From: Planctomycetes bacterium MalM25
GTDB lineage: Bacteria > Planctomycetota > Planctomycetia > Pirellulales > Lacipirellulaceae
Assembly (NCBI GenBank): GCA_007745835.1
Contig: CP036424.1
Location: 1,139,001 to 1,203,000, forward strand
Length of the DNA stretch: 64,000 nt
Reading direction: 5' to 3'
Under the pieces are notes generated by a model. That model saw only the letters and a list, made by a program, of their open reading frames with translations. It searched no databases and was not told the origin of the DNA. This document shows positions 53,348 through 62,342 of the stretch, piece after piece. The translations under genes were made by a program, and so were the position numbers. Positions within the stretch are counted from its first letter, which is position 1, and every line of letters starts with the position of its first letter.

Positions 53348-53599
53348 CTACTTCTTATCGACCAGACGGTAGACCAAAAGGACGACCACTGTGCCGATGA
53401 CCGCGATCAGCAGGCTGCCGAGGTTGAAGCCATTGACCGTGCCAAAACCTAACTGCGTGCCGATCCAACCCCCCACCAGGGCGCCGACCACGCCCAGCAC
53501 GCTGGTCACGATCCAGCCGTTGGGTCCTTGGCCCGGTGCGAAGTACTTGCCGAGGGCTCCGGCGAGGAGGCCCAAGACGATCCAAGAGAGCACGCCCAT
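53348..53599 (-). CDS. GlsB/YeaQ/YmgE-family small membrane protein
   Basis: An 83-aa protein of the transglycosylase-associated (GlsB/YeaQ) family. Three glycine-rich helices are evident: VLSWIVLGLLAGALGKYF, WIVTSVLGVVGALVGGWIG and GSLLIAVIGTVVVLLVYRLV, joined by the conserved APGQGPNGW turn. Members are associated with stress responses; the molecular role is unknown. It sits between the ferritin gene and another small membrane protein on the same strand. Confidence 0.93.
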   Translation of the reverse strand: MGVLSWIVLGLLAGALGKYFAPGQGPNGWIVTSVLGVVGALVGGWIGTQLGFGTVNGFNLGSLLIAVIGTVVVLLVYRLVDKK

Positions 53600-53658
53600 G
53601 GTGACTCGGTGTTCGGGGGTGGAGGATGACCACGCCCGAGTTTAACCGACCGAGCGCC

Positions 53659-53970
53659 TCAGAACGCCCCCAGGCGCCACATCGCCAGGGCGAACACCAT
53701 GAGCACCCCGAGCCCCTGCCCGGCGCGGCGCGCGTACGGGCCGTAGCGGCGGTTCTCGCACAGCGAGGTCGCCAGCCCGATGACCAGCACGAGGAGCAGC
53801 GGGGTGATCGCCGGCACGGCGACACGCACCCAGGGCGGTAGCCAAGCGGCGTTCTCGCCGAGCCAGGAGTGGATCGCGAAACCGAACACCGAGACGAAGA
53901 GCGTCAGACCCGAAACGGCCAAGGCGACCGAGGCGGATCGGTAGGCGTCGCTAGAGGACAGTCCGGCCAT
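53659..53970 (-). CDS. Small three-helix membrane protein
   Basis: A 103-aa hydrophobic protein of no known family. Predicted helices are at about 13-35 (SVALAVSGLTLFVSVFGFAI), 48-68 (VRVAVPAITPLLLVLVIGLA) and 84-102 (GQGLGVLMVFALAMWRLGAF), with a Cys/Arg-rich loop between the last two (CENRRYGPYARR). The ATG at 53968-53970 has GAGG directly upstream. It may share a transcript with the GlsB-type gene 59 nt downstream. Confidence 0.72.
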   Translation of the reverse strand: MAGLSSSDAYRSASVALAVSGLTLFVSVFGFAIHSWLGENAAWLPPWVRVAVPAITPLLLVLVIGLATSLCENRRYGPYARRAGQGLGVLMVFALAMWRLGAF

Positions 53971-54032
53971 ACCTCAAACGTAGCTCACGAATCGACCCCG
54001 TGCGGCGGCGTTCTCTTGGCAATCTTCGGGAC

Positions 54033-54971
<939 letters not shown>

Positions 54972-55113
54972 GGGTCGGGAGGAGGCTGGAGGCTTTAGAC
55001 TGGAGGCTTTAGGCAACGCAAGCGAGAGGGGCGGCGAGCCCCCGACGCCTGTCGGGGGAGTCCCCAACGGCTTCGCTAGCGTCGGTTTAGCCGAATCGAC
55101 CGCCAAACAACAA

Positions 55114-55144
55114 CCCCGCTGCGAGCACGGGGCTCGCAGCGGGG
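55114..55144 (-). terminator. Terminator after the secreted protein gene at 55175
   Basis: CCCCGCTGCGAGC (55114-55126) pairs perfectly with GCTCGCAGCGGGG (55132-55144) around a 5-nt loop. On the minus strand the stem is followed by TTGTTGTTTGG. It lies 30 nt past the stop of the upstream minus-strand gene and would separate it from cysK. Confidence 0.8.
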
Positions 55145-55174
55145 CGGGGAAAGGGTCGATTGTCGACGCGATTC

Positions 55175-55849
55175 TCAGTGGCAGACGATCGCCAGCAGCT
55201 GCTTGGTCATCAGCCGCAGGCGGTCCGACTCGGCGCAGAGGGCCCGTTCGATCGGCGGGGCGATCCCGCCCGTGCCGATCAGCGTCGGCGGGGCGATCCG
55301 GTGGCTCACCCGACGGGTGACGACCGGCCGATTGCCGACGTTCACGTGGACCCGCCCGTTCACGAAGCTCACGTTCACCCCGCCGCGTCGGATCGGGTCC
55401 CGGGTGATGCCGGGGTAGAACGTCGAGTGGCGGCTGGGCAGGTAGGACGTGGTCCGCAGCGGCGTGGCGTGCGGCAGGATCGGCCTGTTGCGACGGCGGG
55501 CGTCGGCGAGCGACTCCCGGACCGCGTCGTTCACTTCGCACGCCGCGTCATCAAGGCGACGTGCCAGCCGCTCCAGGCGACGCAGGCCGTGGTTCGTGAG
55601 CGCCGAGCGGCCGAGGTGCTCCTCGAGCCGGTCGAGTTCACGGCAGACATCTTCCAGCTCGTCGTAGATGTCGTCCGCAAGCAGCCGGCCACGGGGACAG
55701 TGCTCGAACGCGGCCCGGGCCTGCGCCTCGACGACGTTCGCCTGAGCGCGGATCTGACCGGTGTAGTTGAACAGCGGCGCCAGCGGGCTGGCGGCGACGG
55801 GCGCGGCGACGAGCGAGAGCAGCGCTGCGGCGAGGGTGGTGTGGTTCAT
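55175..55849 (-). CDS. Exported protein of unknown function
   Basis: A 224-aa secreted protein. The signal peptide is about 1-20 ([17 protein letters not shown]). A helical segment rich in Asp, Glu and Arg follows (about 60-115, [20 protein letters not shown]), with two cysteines that could pair. The C-terminal half is beta-rich ([20 protein letters not shown]). No family is recognised, although this architecture is frequent in planctomycetes. GGGAGG 7 nt before ATG 55847-55849 gives a confident start. Strong terminators lie on both sides, so it is a single-gene unit. Confidence 0.78.
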   Translation of the reverse strand: MNHTTLAAALLSLVAAPVAASPLAPLFNYTGQIRAQANVVEAQARAAFEHCPRGRLLADDIYDELEDVCRELDRLEEHLGRSALTNHGLRRLERLARRLDDAACEVNDAVRESLADARRRNRPILPHATPLRTTSYLPSRHSTFYPGITRDPIRRGGVNVSFVNGRVHVNVGNRPVVTRRVSHRIAPPTLIGTGGIAPPIERALCAESDRLRLMTKQLLAIVCH

Positions 55850-55934
55850 CGGATTGCCTCCCTGATTGCAAGTTGCTTCGCCCCGGTGTGGGGCTCGACA
55901 GATCAGGGAAGCAATGGGGGCGCCAGCAGCGAAA

Positions 55935-55977
55935 AAGAGCCCCTAAGTGGCTTTTTTAAAAGCACTTAGGGGCTCTT
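55935..55977 (-). terminator. Terminator after the gene at 56041
   Basis: AAGAGCCCCTAAGTG (55935-55949) pairs perfectly over 15 nt with CACTTAGGGGCTCTT (55963-55977) around a 13-nt A/T-rich loop. On the minus strand the stem is followed by TTT (5 T including the stem end), then CGC. It is located 64 nt beyond the stop of the gene at 56041. Confidence 0.88.
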
Positions 55978-56040
55978 GTGGCTTGTTCCATACGGCGACC
56001 GAATCGATGTCGTTTTCACATCGTTCGGATCAAATTGACC

Positions 56041-57129
56041 TCAGCGACGCCTCCGCGAGCCGCTCGCGCTGCGGGACGAGTAGCCCCGGCCTCCGCCGCC
56101 GCCGCCGAAGAGGTTGCCGAAGAACCCGCCGCCACCCTTCGGCTTATCGGCCTCGTGGACGTGGGTGATCGGGAAACTCGGCACCCGTTGGCCCCGGCGA
56201 CGCTTCAGGCTCGCGATCGTCTGCCCTTCGGGCGGGATCACGAAGACCTTCGGGTCGTCGATCACCCAGGCGGTGCTCCACGACTTGCCGTTGTCCCAGT
56301 TCGCCACGTTGAAGAAGAAGTTGTCGAATGCGAGGGTGCGGTACTTGTAGGCGAAGTTGGACGTGAGGTAGTCGTCCTCGGTCAGGTCATCGACCCCTTC
56401 GCTGGCGTAGTAGTGGATCTGGCCGTCGGGTGAGAACGACATGCCGAGGGTCCACCAGCCCGGCTCCAGGATCTCGGTGCTGCGGACGTCGCGGCCGTTG
56501 CCGTTCGCGCGGACGGTGATCTGCGCGTGGCTCTCGGGGATCGACTTGCCGTTGGCCTTCTTGAAATGGATAAACATGCCGGGCCAAAACGCGGCGACAT
56601 CGCCCTCGGGCCGGCGGCCGCGGCAGTCGCCCCGCATGCCGAAGCTCGCCCCGGTGCGCTGCTCCCACTCCTCGAACGGCGGCAGGTAGACCCGCACCGT
56701 GCAGCTGGGCTGCCAAGTGACCGGGATCGTGCGGCCGATCCGGCGGTCGACTTTCATCAGCAGGTCGTCCTGCTGCTGCTGGTTGGTGATTCGCCCCGGA
56801 ATGCCCGAGCGGAGCGTTTGGAACATCAGGGCGCCTTCGCTCCCTTCGATCCCGCCGGGTGGGGTCGGGACGCGTTTTACCACGTCCGGAGTGCCGCGTT
56901 TGGCGCCCTCGTGCCAGAGCTTGTTGTTCGAGTAGCCGCCCGGGGCACGCTGGTTATCGTCCTGCTCGTAGCTGCTCTTGGGCAGGTTGGTGCGGTACGA
57001 CCAGTTGGTGTCTTCGAAGTCCTCCGCCGCTTGGAAGACGTGATCGCCCGTCCCGGGGACAAAGGGCGTTCCGGCGAGGGCGAGCGCCGGCGTGAAGGCG
57101 ACGGCGACCAGAGCGTATTGGCGGAGCAT
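56041..57129 (-). CDS. Exported protein with Gly/Arg-rich tail, unknown function
   Basis: A 362-aa secreted protein. The signal peptide is about 1-19 (ALVAVAFTPALALAG). The body is beta-rich with a jelly-roll or LamG-like feel: FEDTNWSYRTNLPKSSYEQD, CTVRVYLPPFEEWEQRTGAS, WWTLGMSFSPDGQIHYYASE and FDNFFFNVANWDNGKSW. No catalytic motif is recognised. The last 35 residues are low-complexity (GGGGFFGNLFGGGGGGRGYS and then SRSASGSRRRR). The ribosome-binding site GGAGAGCAAGG precedes the ATG at 57127-57129. It is probably a surface or polysaccharide-associated protein; this is a guess. Confidence 0.78.
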   Translation of the reverse strand: MLRQYALVAVAFTPALALAGTPFVPGTGDHVFQAAEDFEDTNWSYRTNLPKSSYEQDDNQRAPGGYSNNKLWHEGAKRGTPDVVKRVPTPPGGIEGSEGALMFQTLRSGIPGRITNQQQQDDLLMKVDRRIGRTIPVTWQPSCTVRVYLPPFEEWEQRTGASFGMRGDCRGRRPEGDVAAFWPGMFIHFKKANGKSIPESHAQITVRANGNGRDVRSTEILEPGWWTLGMSFSPDGQIHYYASEGVDDLTEDDYLTSNFAYKYRTLAFDNFFFNVANWDNGKSWSTAWVIDDPKVFVIPPEGQTIASLKRRRGQRVPSFPITHVHEADKPKGGGGFFGNLFGGGGGGRGYSSRSASGSRRRR

Positions 57130-57220
57130 CCTTGCTCTCCGTGAGTGCTAGCATTCTTCCGCGCGCTTCCCTGGCGCGGCGTGTTCACTAGCATCGTCAG
57201 GATAACAGCAAGCCGACAAT

Positions 57221-57298
57221 AAAAACCGAGCCGCGACCGTCAGGGAGCCGACCAAGTGACTCTGGACCAACCGGTCGGCTCCCTAACGGTCGCGGCTC
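57221..57298 (-). terminator. Long hairpin terminator after the chelatase gene
   Basis: Arms of 26 nt (57228-57253 and 57273-57298) are complementary with a single mismatch around a 19-nt loop. On the minus strand the stem is followed by GG and then TTTTT (57225-57221). It starts 6 nt after the stop of the chelatase gene. The arms contain GAGCCGCGACCGT and AGGGAGCCGACC. Confidence 0.88.
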
Positions 57299-57303
57299 TG
57301 GGA

Positions 57304-57795
57304 TTACCTGCTTGCGTCTTCACCGTGCATCACGCAACCGGCGGTTGGCTTGCAGAGATCGCAGGGCTCCGAGTCTCGCAGCGAACGCCGCAAGCACTGG
57401 GCGATCCGCTCGCCCATCACCTCGGCCATCAGCTCGTGAAGACCGAGCGGAGAGGTCACTTGGTGCCTGACGCCGGGGTGCTGACTGGCGGCTTCCGCTG
57501 CTAGCCGCGGGATGTCTTTCGACCAGTGGCGTCCGGGCGAGAGGAAGTAGGGGAAGACGACGACCGTCTCCGCCCCGCGCTGGACACACCGCGCGAACGC
57601 CGCCGCGATGGAGGGTTCCGCCAGCTCCATGTGAGCCGGCTCGACGATCGGCATGCCGGAGACCCGCTCGAACAGGGCGACGACCTCGTGCAGCAGCTCG
57701 TTGCTCTCGGCGCGACGCGAGCCGTGATCGACCACCACGACGCCGACCTTCGCCGGGTTGAGTTCCAACTCGTCGGTGAGGCGTTCTTTCAACAC
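57304..57795 (-). CDS. Sirohydrochlorin chelatase (CbiX/SirB type) with C-terminal Cys motif
   Basis: A 163-aa single-domain class II chelatase inserting Co or Fe into sirohydrochlorin. Motifs: VVVVDHGSRRAESNELLHEV at the N-terminus, VEPAHMELAEPSI, and FPYFLSPGRHWSKDIP with the second active-site histidine. The C-terminal tail CDLCKPTAGC is unusual for the catalytic core and could hold an Fe-S cluster or another metal. The only plausible start is GTG at 57793-57795 (or TTG just after), 15 nt past the stop of the upstream M16 gene, so the two are likely co-transcribed. Which metal it uses cannot be told. Confidence 0.86.
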   Translation of the reverse strand: MLKERLTDELELNPAKVGVVVVDHGSRRAESNELLHEVVALFERVSGMPIVEPAHMELAEPSIAAAFARCVQRGAETVVVFPYFLSPGRHWSKDIPRLAAEAASQHPGVRHQVTSPLGLHELMAEVMGERIAQCLRRSLRDSEPCDLCKPTAGCVMHGEDASR

Positions 57796-57809
57796 GGGGC
57801 AGTCACTGG

Positions 57810-59042
57810 CTAGAGCCGGATGTCGGTCCGCGGGCCGACGGTGACCACGGCCGACCGGTCGAGCGGGTGCTCGGTCGCGACCCGCAAGAGGTCGTCGGTT
57901 GTGACCGCGTCGAGCCGGCGGAGTTCCTCTTCGAGGGAACGATAGTCGCCCCGCATCTGCCAGCCACCCCCCAAGTGAAAGAGCCGGCTCCGCGGGCGCT
58001 CGCTGCCGAGCACCACGCGCGATTTGATCTTGCTCTTCGCCTGCGAGAGTTCTTCCTCGGTGGGCGGTTCGTTGACCGCCGAGGCGAGCGTCTCTTCGAC
58101 CAGGGCGAGGTTCGCCTCGAGGTCGTCCGGCTCGCCGCTGAGCCAGGTGTAGAACATGCCGACGCCCTGGTAATCGTAGTGGCCGAGGCTCGCTGACTCG
58201 GCGAGGCCCGAGTCGACCAGACGCCAGTAGAGACGGCTGCTGGCGTCGTCGCCCAGGATCGTGGCGAGCAACTTGGCGGCGTAGCGATCGTCGGACAGCC
58301 CGCTCGGCGCTCCGCCCAGGATCAGGGCGTACTGCTGCGTGGCGTTCTCTTGCACCACCGCTTCGCGACGCGGAGTAACGATTGCCGGCGGCGCCTCGCG
58401 GGGCGCTTCGGCGGGGCTCCACCCGGAGCAAGCGGCCTCGGCCTGCGACACGAGGGCGTCGAAGTCGACGTTGCCCGCGGCGGCCAGCACGACGTTGCCC
58501 GGCGAGTAGCGGCGATCGAAGTACGCCCGCATCGCCTCGGGCGTTAGCGCGCCGACCGACTCCGCCGTGCCGAGCACGCTGGAAGCGATCGGGTGCTCGC
58601 CGAAAGCGAGTCGCTTGACGTGGTCGTCCATGCCGTAGGGCGGCTGGTCGAGGTACATCTCGATCTCTTCGAGGATGACCTTCTTCTCCATGTCGAAGTC
58701 CTCCGTGCGGAGGCTCGGGCGGAGGATGTCGGCCAAGAGCTCGATCGCTTCGGCTTGGTGCTCGGGCAGCAGCGACGCGTAGTAGACCGTGCTCTCTTCG
58801 CTTGTGAACGCGTTGTAGTGGGCGCCCAGCTCGTCGAACTCGCGGTTCACGTCCTCCGCGGAGCGTTTGGGGGTCCCCTTGAACACCATGTGCTCAAGGA
58901 AATGGCTCACGCCCGCCTCGGCGGCGGTCTCGTCGCGCGAGCCGGTTTTGACGAAGAACCCCACCGCCAACGACAACGCGCAAGGATCGACTTCGGCGAT
59001 GACCTGAAGGCCGTTGGCGAGGGGGTGTTGCTGGAAGGGCAT
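57810..59042 (-). CDS. M16 zinc peptidase, HxxEH-bearing subunit
   Basis: A 410-aa M16 (pitrilysin-type) protein with the inverted zinc motif HFLEH (His47, Glu50, His51) and the distal glutamate in ILEEIEMY (about 126). Two M16 half-domains of normal length are present. The Arg-Tyr pair usually found in the second half (as EKRGLCYTV in the neighbour) is not recognisable here; the region reads LYWRLVDSGLAESASLGHYD. It pairs with the upstream gene, which has the opposite pattern. The ATG at 59040-59042 begins MPFQQHPLANGLQV. Confidence 0.94.
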   Translation of the reverse strand: MPFQQHPLANGLQVIAEVDPCALSLAVGFFVKTGSRDETAAEAGVSHFLEHMVFKGTPKRSAEDVNREFDELGAHYNAFTSEESTVYYASLLPEHQAEAIELLADILRPSLRTEDFDMEKKVILEEIEMYLDQPPYGMDDHVKRLAFGEHPIASSVLGTAESVGALTPEAMRAYFDRRYSPGNVVLAAAGNVDFDALVSQAEAACSGWSPAEAPREAPPAIVTPRREAVVQENATQQYALILGGAPSGLSDDRYAAKLLATILGDDASSRLYWRLVDSGLAESASLGHYDYQGVGMFYTWLSGEPDDLEANLALVEETLASAVNEPPTEEELSQAKSKIKSRVVLGSERPRSRLFHLGGGWQMRGDYRSLEEELRRLDAVTTDDLLRVATEHPLDRSAVVTVGPRTDIRL

Positions 59043-59098
59043 CGAAAGAGCGGGGGGATGTCAGTGGAGATTGGGTCGCGTGTTGGTGCGGACGGCGA

Positions 59099-60367
59099 TC
59101 AGCTCAACCGAAGCTCTTCGGGGCCGAGCGTGACAATCGTGAAATCGCCCGGCGGGTTCCGGCGGAGGTAATCGTTGATGGTGTCCGCGGTGACCGCGTC
59201 GACCAGCTCGTTGACTTCGGCCAGCGGGCGGACACGGCCCAGGTGGCGCCAGTCGCGCGCCAGCACGCCCGCCCGGGCGTGGGTCGACTCTTGCTGCATG
59301 ATTAGAGCGCTCTTCATACGGGCTTTGAGCCGTGCGAGTTCGCCCGCGGTGACGCCCTCCGCGAGGCGGAGCAGCTCGGCGTGGGTGACGTCGAGCGTCT
59401 CTTGCGCCCGTTCGGCCGTGGTGCCCGCGTAGCAGAAGACCGCGGCGCGGTCCTTCTGAGTTTGCAGCGAGGCGTAGACCGTGTAGCAGAGCCCGCGCTT
59501 CTCGCGGACCTCGGTGAACAAGCGGCTGCTCATCCCGCTAGAGAGCACGCCGTTCGCGCCCCACGCTTGGAAGTAGTCGTCGTGGCTGTAGGGCGTCGAG
59601 GGGTAGGCGATGCCGACGTGCGCTTGGGAAGAGTCAAACTCGAGGTGACCGTTCCCTTCGCCGGCTGCCGCGGGCGACTCTTCGGCAGGCCCCTGGCTGG
59701 CCCAGTCGCCGAACAGCGTCTCGGCTTGCTCGCAGAATGCGTCCCAGTCGAAGGCGCCGGCGACCGCGAGGATCGCCTCGTGCGGCTGATAGTGACGCGT
59801 CTGGAAGCCGCGAACATCGTCGATCGTCATCGCGGCGACGTGCTCGGCGAGACCACCCGAGTGGAGGCCGTAGGGCCGGCCGTAGTGACGCAGCCGCAGC
59901 TCGTGCATGAGCTTCTGGCTCGGGTCGTCCTCGGCGCCTCGCAGCTCCTGCAGGCAGACCTGGCGGCCCGCCTCGAGTTCTTCCTCGGGCAGGCGAGGGC
60001 GGCGGGCGATGTCGGCGAAGATCGCGAGGGCCGCCGGCAGGTTGTCTCCGAGGGTGCTGACCCAGAACGACGTGTGCGAGAGCCCGACCGACTCGCCCCG
60101 CTCGACGCCGAGGGCGTCGAGGTCGTTCATGAGCTGGCGGTTGTCGCGGTCGCCGGCGCCCCGGAGAGCCATCTCGCAGGTGAAATTGGCGAGCCCGAGG
60201 CGATCGGCCGGGTCGTAACGACAACCGGCGGGCAGCATCAGGGAGAACGCGGCGGATTGAAACCCGCCGGCGGGTTCGCCGATTATCGACAACCCGTTGG
60301 CCAGGCGGTGGACTCGCGCTCGGCGATCGGTTGAGAGGGCGTCCTGGCTGGTGTTGCGGAGCGTCAC
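59099..60367 (-). CDS. M16 peptidase-like protein, non-catalytic partner subunit
   Basis: A 422-aa M16 protein whose zinc motif is destroyed: the HxxEH site reads NFTCEM (Asn61, Cys64, Glu65). The C-terminal half keeps the arginine/tyrosine substrate-clamp segment (FTEVREKRGLCYTVYASLQT). M16B peptidases are known as heterodimers made of one zinc-bearing and one Arg/Tyr-bearing chain, and this pair fits that. The start is GTG at 60365-60367. It is followed 56 nt later by the active subunit on the same strand. About 300 nt upstream separate it from the divergent FHA gene; I see no gene there. Confidence 0.92.
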   Translation of the reverse strand: MTLRNTSQDALSTDRRARVHRLANGLSIIGEPAGGFQSAAFSLMLPAGCRYDPADRLGLANFTCEMALRGAGDRDNRQLMNDLDALGVERGESVGLSHTSFWVSTLGDNLPAALAIFADIARRPRLPEEELEAGRQVCLQELRGAEDDPSQKLMHELRLRHYGRPYGLHSGGLAEHVAAMTIDDVRGFQTRHYQPHEAILAVAGAFDWDAFCEQAETLFGDWASQGPAEESPAAAGEGNGHLEFDSSQAHVGIAYPSTPYSHDDYFQAWGANGVLSSGMSSRLFTEVREKRGLCYTVYASLQTQKDRAAVFCYAGTTAERAQETLDVTHAELLRLAEGVTAGELARLKARMKSALIMQQESTHARAGVLARDWRHLGRVRPLAEVNELVDAVTADTINDYLRRNPPGDFTIVTLGPEELRLS

Positions 60368-60666
60368 GCGGGGGGTCTTATACCAGTAGAGATCGATTCA
60401 TAGGGACCGAACCGGGCTGGTCGGCGGCAAATCTTTCCCCTGTCGGGAGTTACGGACCGTACCGGCCGCCCGGCCCAGAAGCAACGGCCCGCCCCCGCGG
60501 GGGGCAAAGTTCGTTGACGATCGGGTCGGTCGTTCGTAAGGTGAAACGTTGATGGCGGAGCGGAAATCCGGGGATGGATCGACGTTTACCATCGTAAGGC
60601 CCAGCTCTCACCGACTCCCCACGCGGGGAACGGCGAGCAAGGCCTCCCTCCCATTGAGACCCTCCT

Positions 60667-61137
60667 ATGCTCGGCGAACTTGTGCCGCTCGGCGGCGGGG
60701 ACCCGATCCCGCTGCTCAAAGACAAACTCCTGATCGGTCGCCGCGAGAGCTGCGACATCGTCCTGCGTTTTGCTAACGTCTCGGCGCATCATTGCGAATT
60801 GCGCATCGAGGACGGATACCTCTACGTGCGCGACCTGCAGAGCCGCAACGGGATCAAGATCAATGGCATACGCACCCCCGACGGCCGGCTCGACCCGGGC
60901 GACACGTTGGCGGTGGCGAAGCACAGCTACCGCGTCAATTACTCGCCCGCCGATCTGGGGGCCGTGGGACCACCGCCCACCGAGGACCGTTCACGCGAGA
61001 TCATGAGCACGTCGCTCCTCTCCCGTGCCGGTTTGCAAAAAGCGGATGTCGGCGGGGGACGCGCCAGCAAGTCGTCCCGTTTCGACCCGAACGATAACTC
61101 GGCCGGGCAGATCAAGCTGCCGGGCGATAAGCTCTAG
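60667..61137 (+). CDS. FHA domain protein
   Basis: A 156-aa protein with an N-terminal forkhead-associated domain (about 20-90): LLIGRRESCDIVL, VSAHHCELRIEDGYLYVRDL and SRNGIKINGI contain the Gly-Arg, Ser-x-x-His and Asn-Gly residues that read phosphothreonine. The C-terminal 60 residues are low-complexity, charged and probably disordered. It may report signals from Ser/Thr kinases such as the one at 7562. It starts at ATG 60667 and is followed by rsgA after 40 nt. Confidence 0.92.
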   Translation: MLGELVPLGGGDPIPLLKDKLLIGRRESCDIVLRFANVSAHHCELRIEDGYLYVRDLQSRNGIKINGIRTPDGRLDPGDTLAVAKHSYRVNYSPADLGAVGPPPTEDRSREIMSTSLLSRAGLQKADVGGGRASKSSRFDPNDNSAGQIKLPGDKL

Positions 61138-61177
61138 GCCAAAGGGTCGGGGCGTCTGAACAAGGAAGGCGGAGCGC

Positions 61178-62338
61178 GTGGGTAAGAAGCGTCGCAAAGT
61201 GCGCGCGAACTTCCGGAAGAACCACCAAGGCTCAACGCGTGACCGTGGGCTGACACGCTCCTACCAGCAGGACGGCGAGGACGCCGCCGCCGATCACGAC
61301 CGGGGCGAACGCGTCAGCGGCAAGGGACGCTTCACCCGCCGCAAGACCGTCGCCGGCGCCGAGGTGGTGGAAGACGACGCGGGTCAGCTCGTTCTGCCCG
61401 AGGTCGATCCCGAGGTCTGTGTGCTCGGGCGGGTCCTCCGCGTCCAGGGACTCGTGAGCCGAGTGCTGGGCGACGACGGGCGGCTCTACGCCTGCGCGAC
61501 CCGTCAGCTGCTCAAGCAGCTGGCGACCGACCTGCGGCACGTCGTCGCCGCGGGCGATCGGGTCTGGGTCCGCCCCGAGGGGACGCCTCCCGAAGACGGG
61601 TCGTCTCAAGAGGGCATCATCGAACGCGTCGAGCCCCGCCACGGAGTGCTCAGCCGCACCAGCCGTGGTCGCCAGCACCTGATCGCGACCAACGTCGATC
61701 AGATCGTCGTCGTCGCCTCGGCGGCGGAGCCGCGGTTGAAGCCGAACCTAGTGGATCGCTACCTCGTGACCGCCGAAAAGACCGGCCTGCGTCCGATCGT
61801 CTGCATCAACAAGGTCGATCTGATCGAGCCGGCCGATCTCGTACCCATCGTGGGGGTCTGGTCCCAGCTCGGTTACGAGGTGCTGCCCGTCTCGGCCGAC
61901 ACGGGGTTCGGCGTCGAGACTTTGCGAGAGAAGCTGCACGGCAAGGAGACCGCCTTCACGGGGCAGAGCGGCGTCGGCAAGAGCTCCCTGCTCAACGCGA
62001 TCGAGCCCGGCCTCGCCCTGCGAGTGAACGCGGTCAGCAAGGAGAGCGACAAAGGTAAGCACACCACGACGACCGCCGAGTTGTACCCGCTCGGCGAGGC
62101 GCTCGGCGGCGGCTTCCTGGTCGACACGCCCGGCATCCGGAGCTTCGAGCTGTGGGACGTGATCCCCGAGGAGGTCGCCGGCTACTTCCGCGACCTGCGG
62201 CCGTACGTGAGCAATTGCCGCTACCCGGATTGCACGCACACGCACGAAGACTTCTGCGCGGTGAAGGACGCGGTCGCCGACGGTTGGATCGACGCTCGCC
62301 GCTACGAGAGCTACGCGCACATCCGCTCGGGGGAGTGA
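61178..62338 (+). CDS. rsgA: Ribosome small subunit-dependent GTPase RsgA
   Basis: Circularly permuted GTPase that checks 30S subunit maturation. The 386-aa chain shows the permuted order: G4 NKVD at 211-214, G1 GQSGVGKS at 262-269, G3 DTPG at 316-319. The C-terminal zinc knuckle has Cys347, Cys352, a His in CTHTHEDFC and Cys360. An OB-fold covers about 80-165. The N-terminal 60 residues are unusually long and basic (MGKKRRKVRANFRKNHQG), perhaps an rRNA-binding tail. The start is GTG at 61178 with GGAG upstream. It converges with the next gene, with only 4 nt between stops. Confidence 0.95.
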   Translation: MGKKRRKVRANFRKNHQGSTRDRGLTRSYQQDGEDAAADHDRGERVSGKGRFTRRKTVAGAEVVEDDAGQLVLPEVDPEVCVLGRVLRVQGLVSRVLGDDGRLYACATRQLLKQLATDLRHVVAAGDRVWVRPEGTPPEDGSSQEGIIERVEPRHGVLSRTSRGRQHLIATNVDQIVVVASAAEPRLKPNLVDRYLVTAEKTGLRPIVCINKVDLIEPADLVPIVGVWSQLGYEVLPVSADTGFGVETLREKLHGKETAFTGQSGVGKSSLLNAIEPGLALRVNAVSKESDKGKHTTTTAELYPLGEALGGGFLVDTPGIRSFELWDVIPEEVAGYFRDLRPYVSNCRYPDCTHTHEDFCAVKDAVADGWIDARRYESYAHIRSGE

Positions 62339-62342
62339 GGCG

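Noticed and set aside
60549-60776. A 75-codon frame upstream of and overlapping the FHA gene
   Set aside because: Arg/Pro-rich translation with no conservation signal; it overlaps the FHA domain in another frame.
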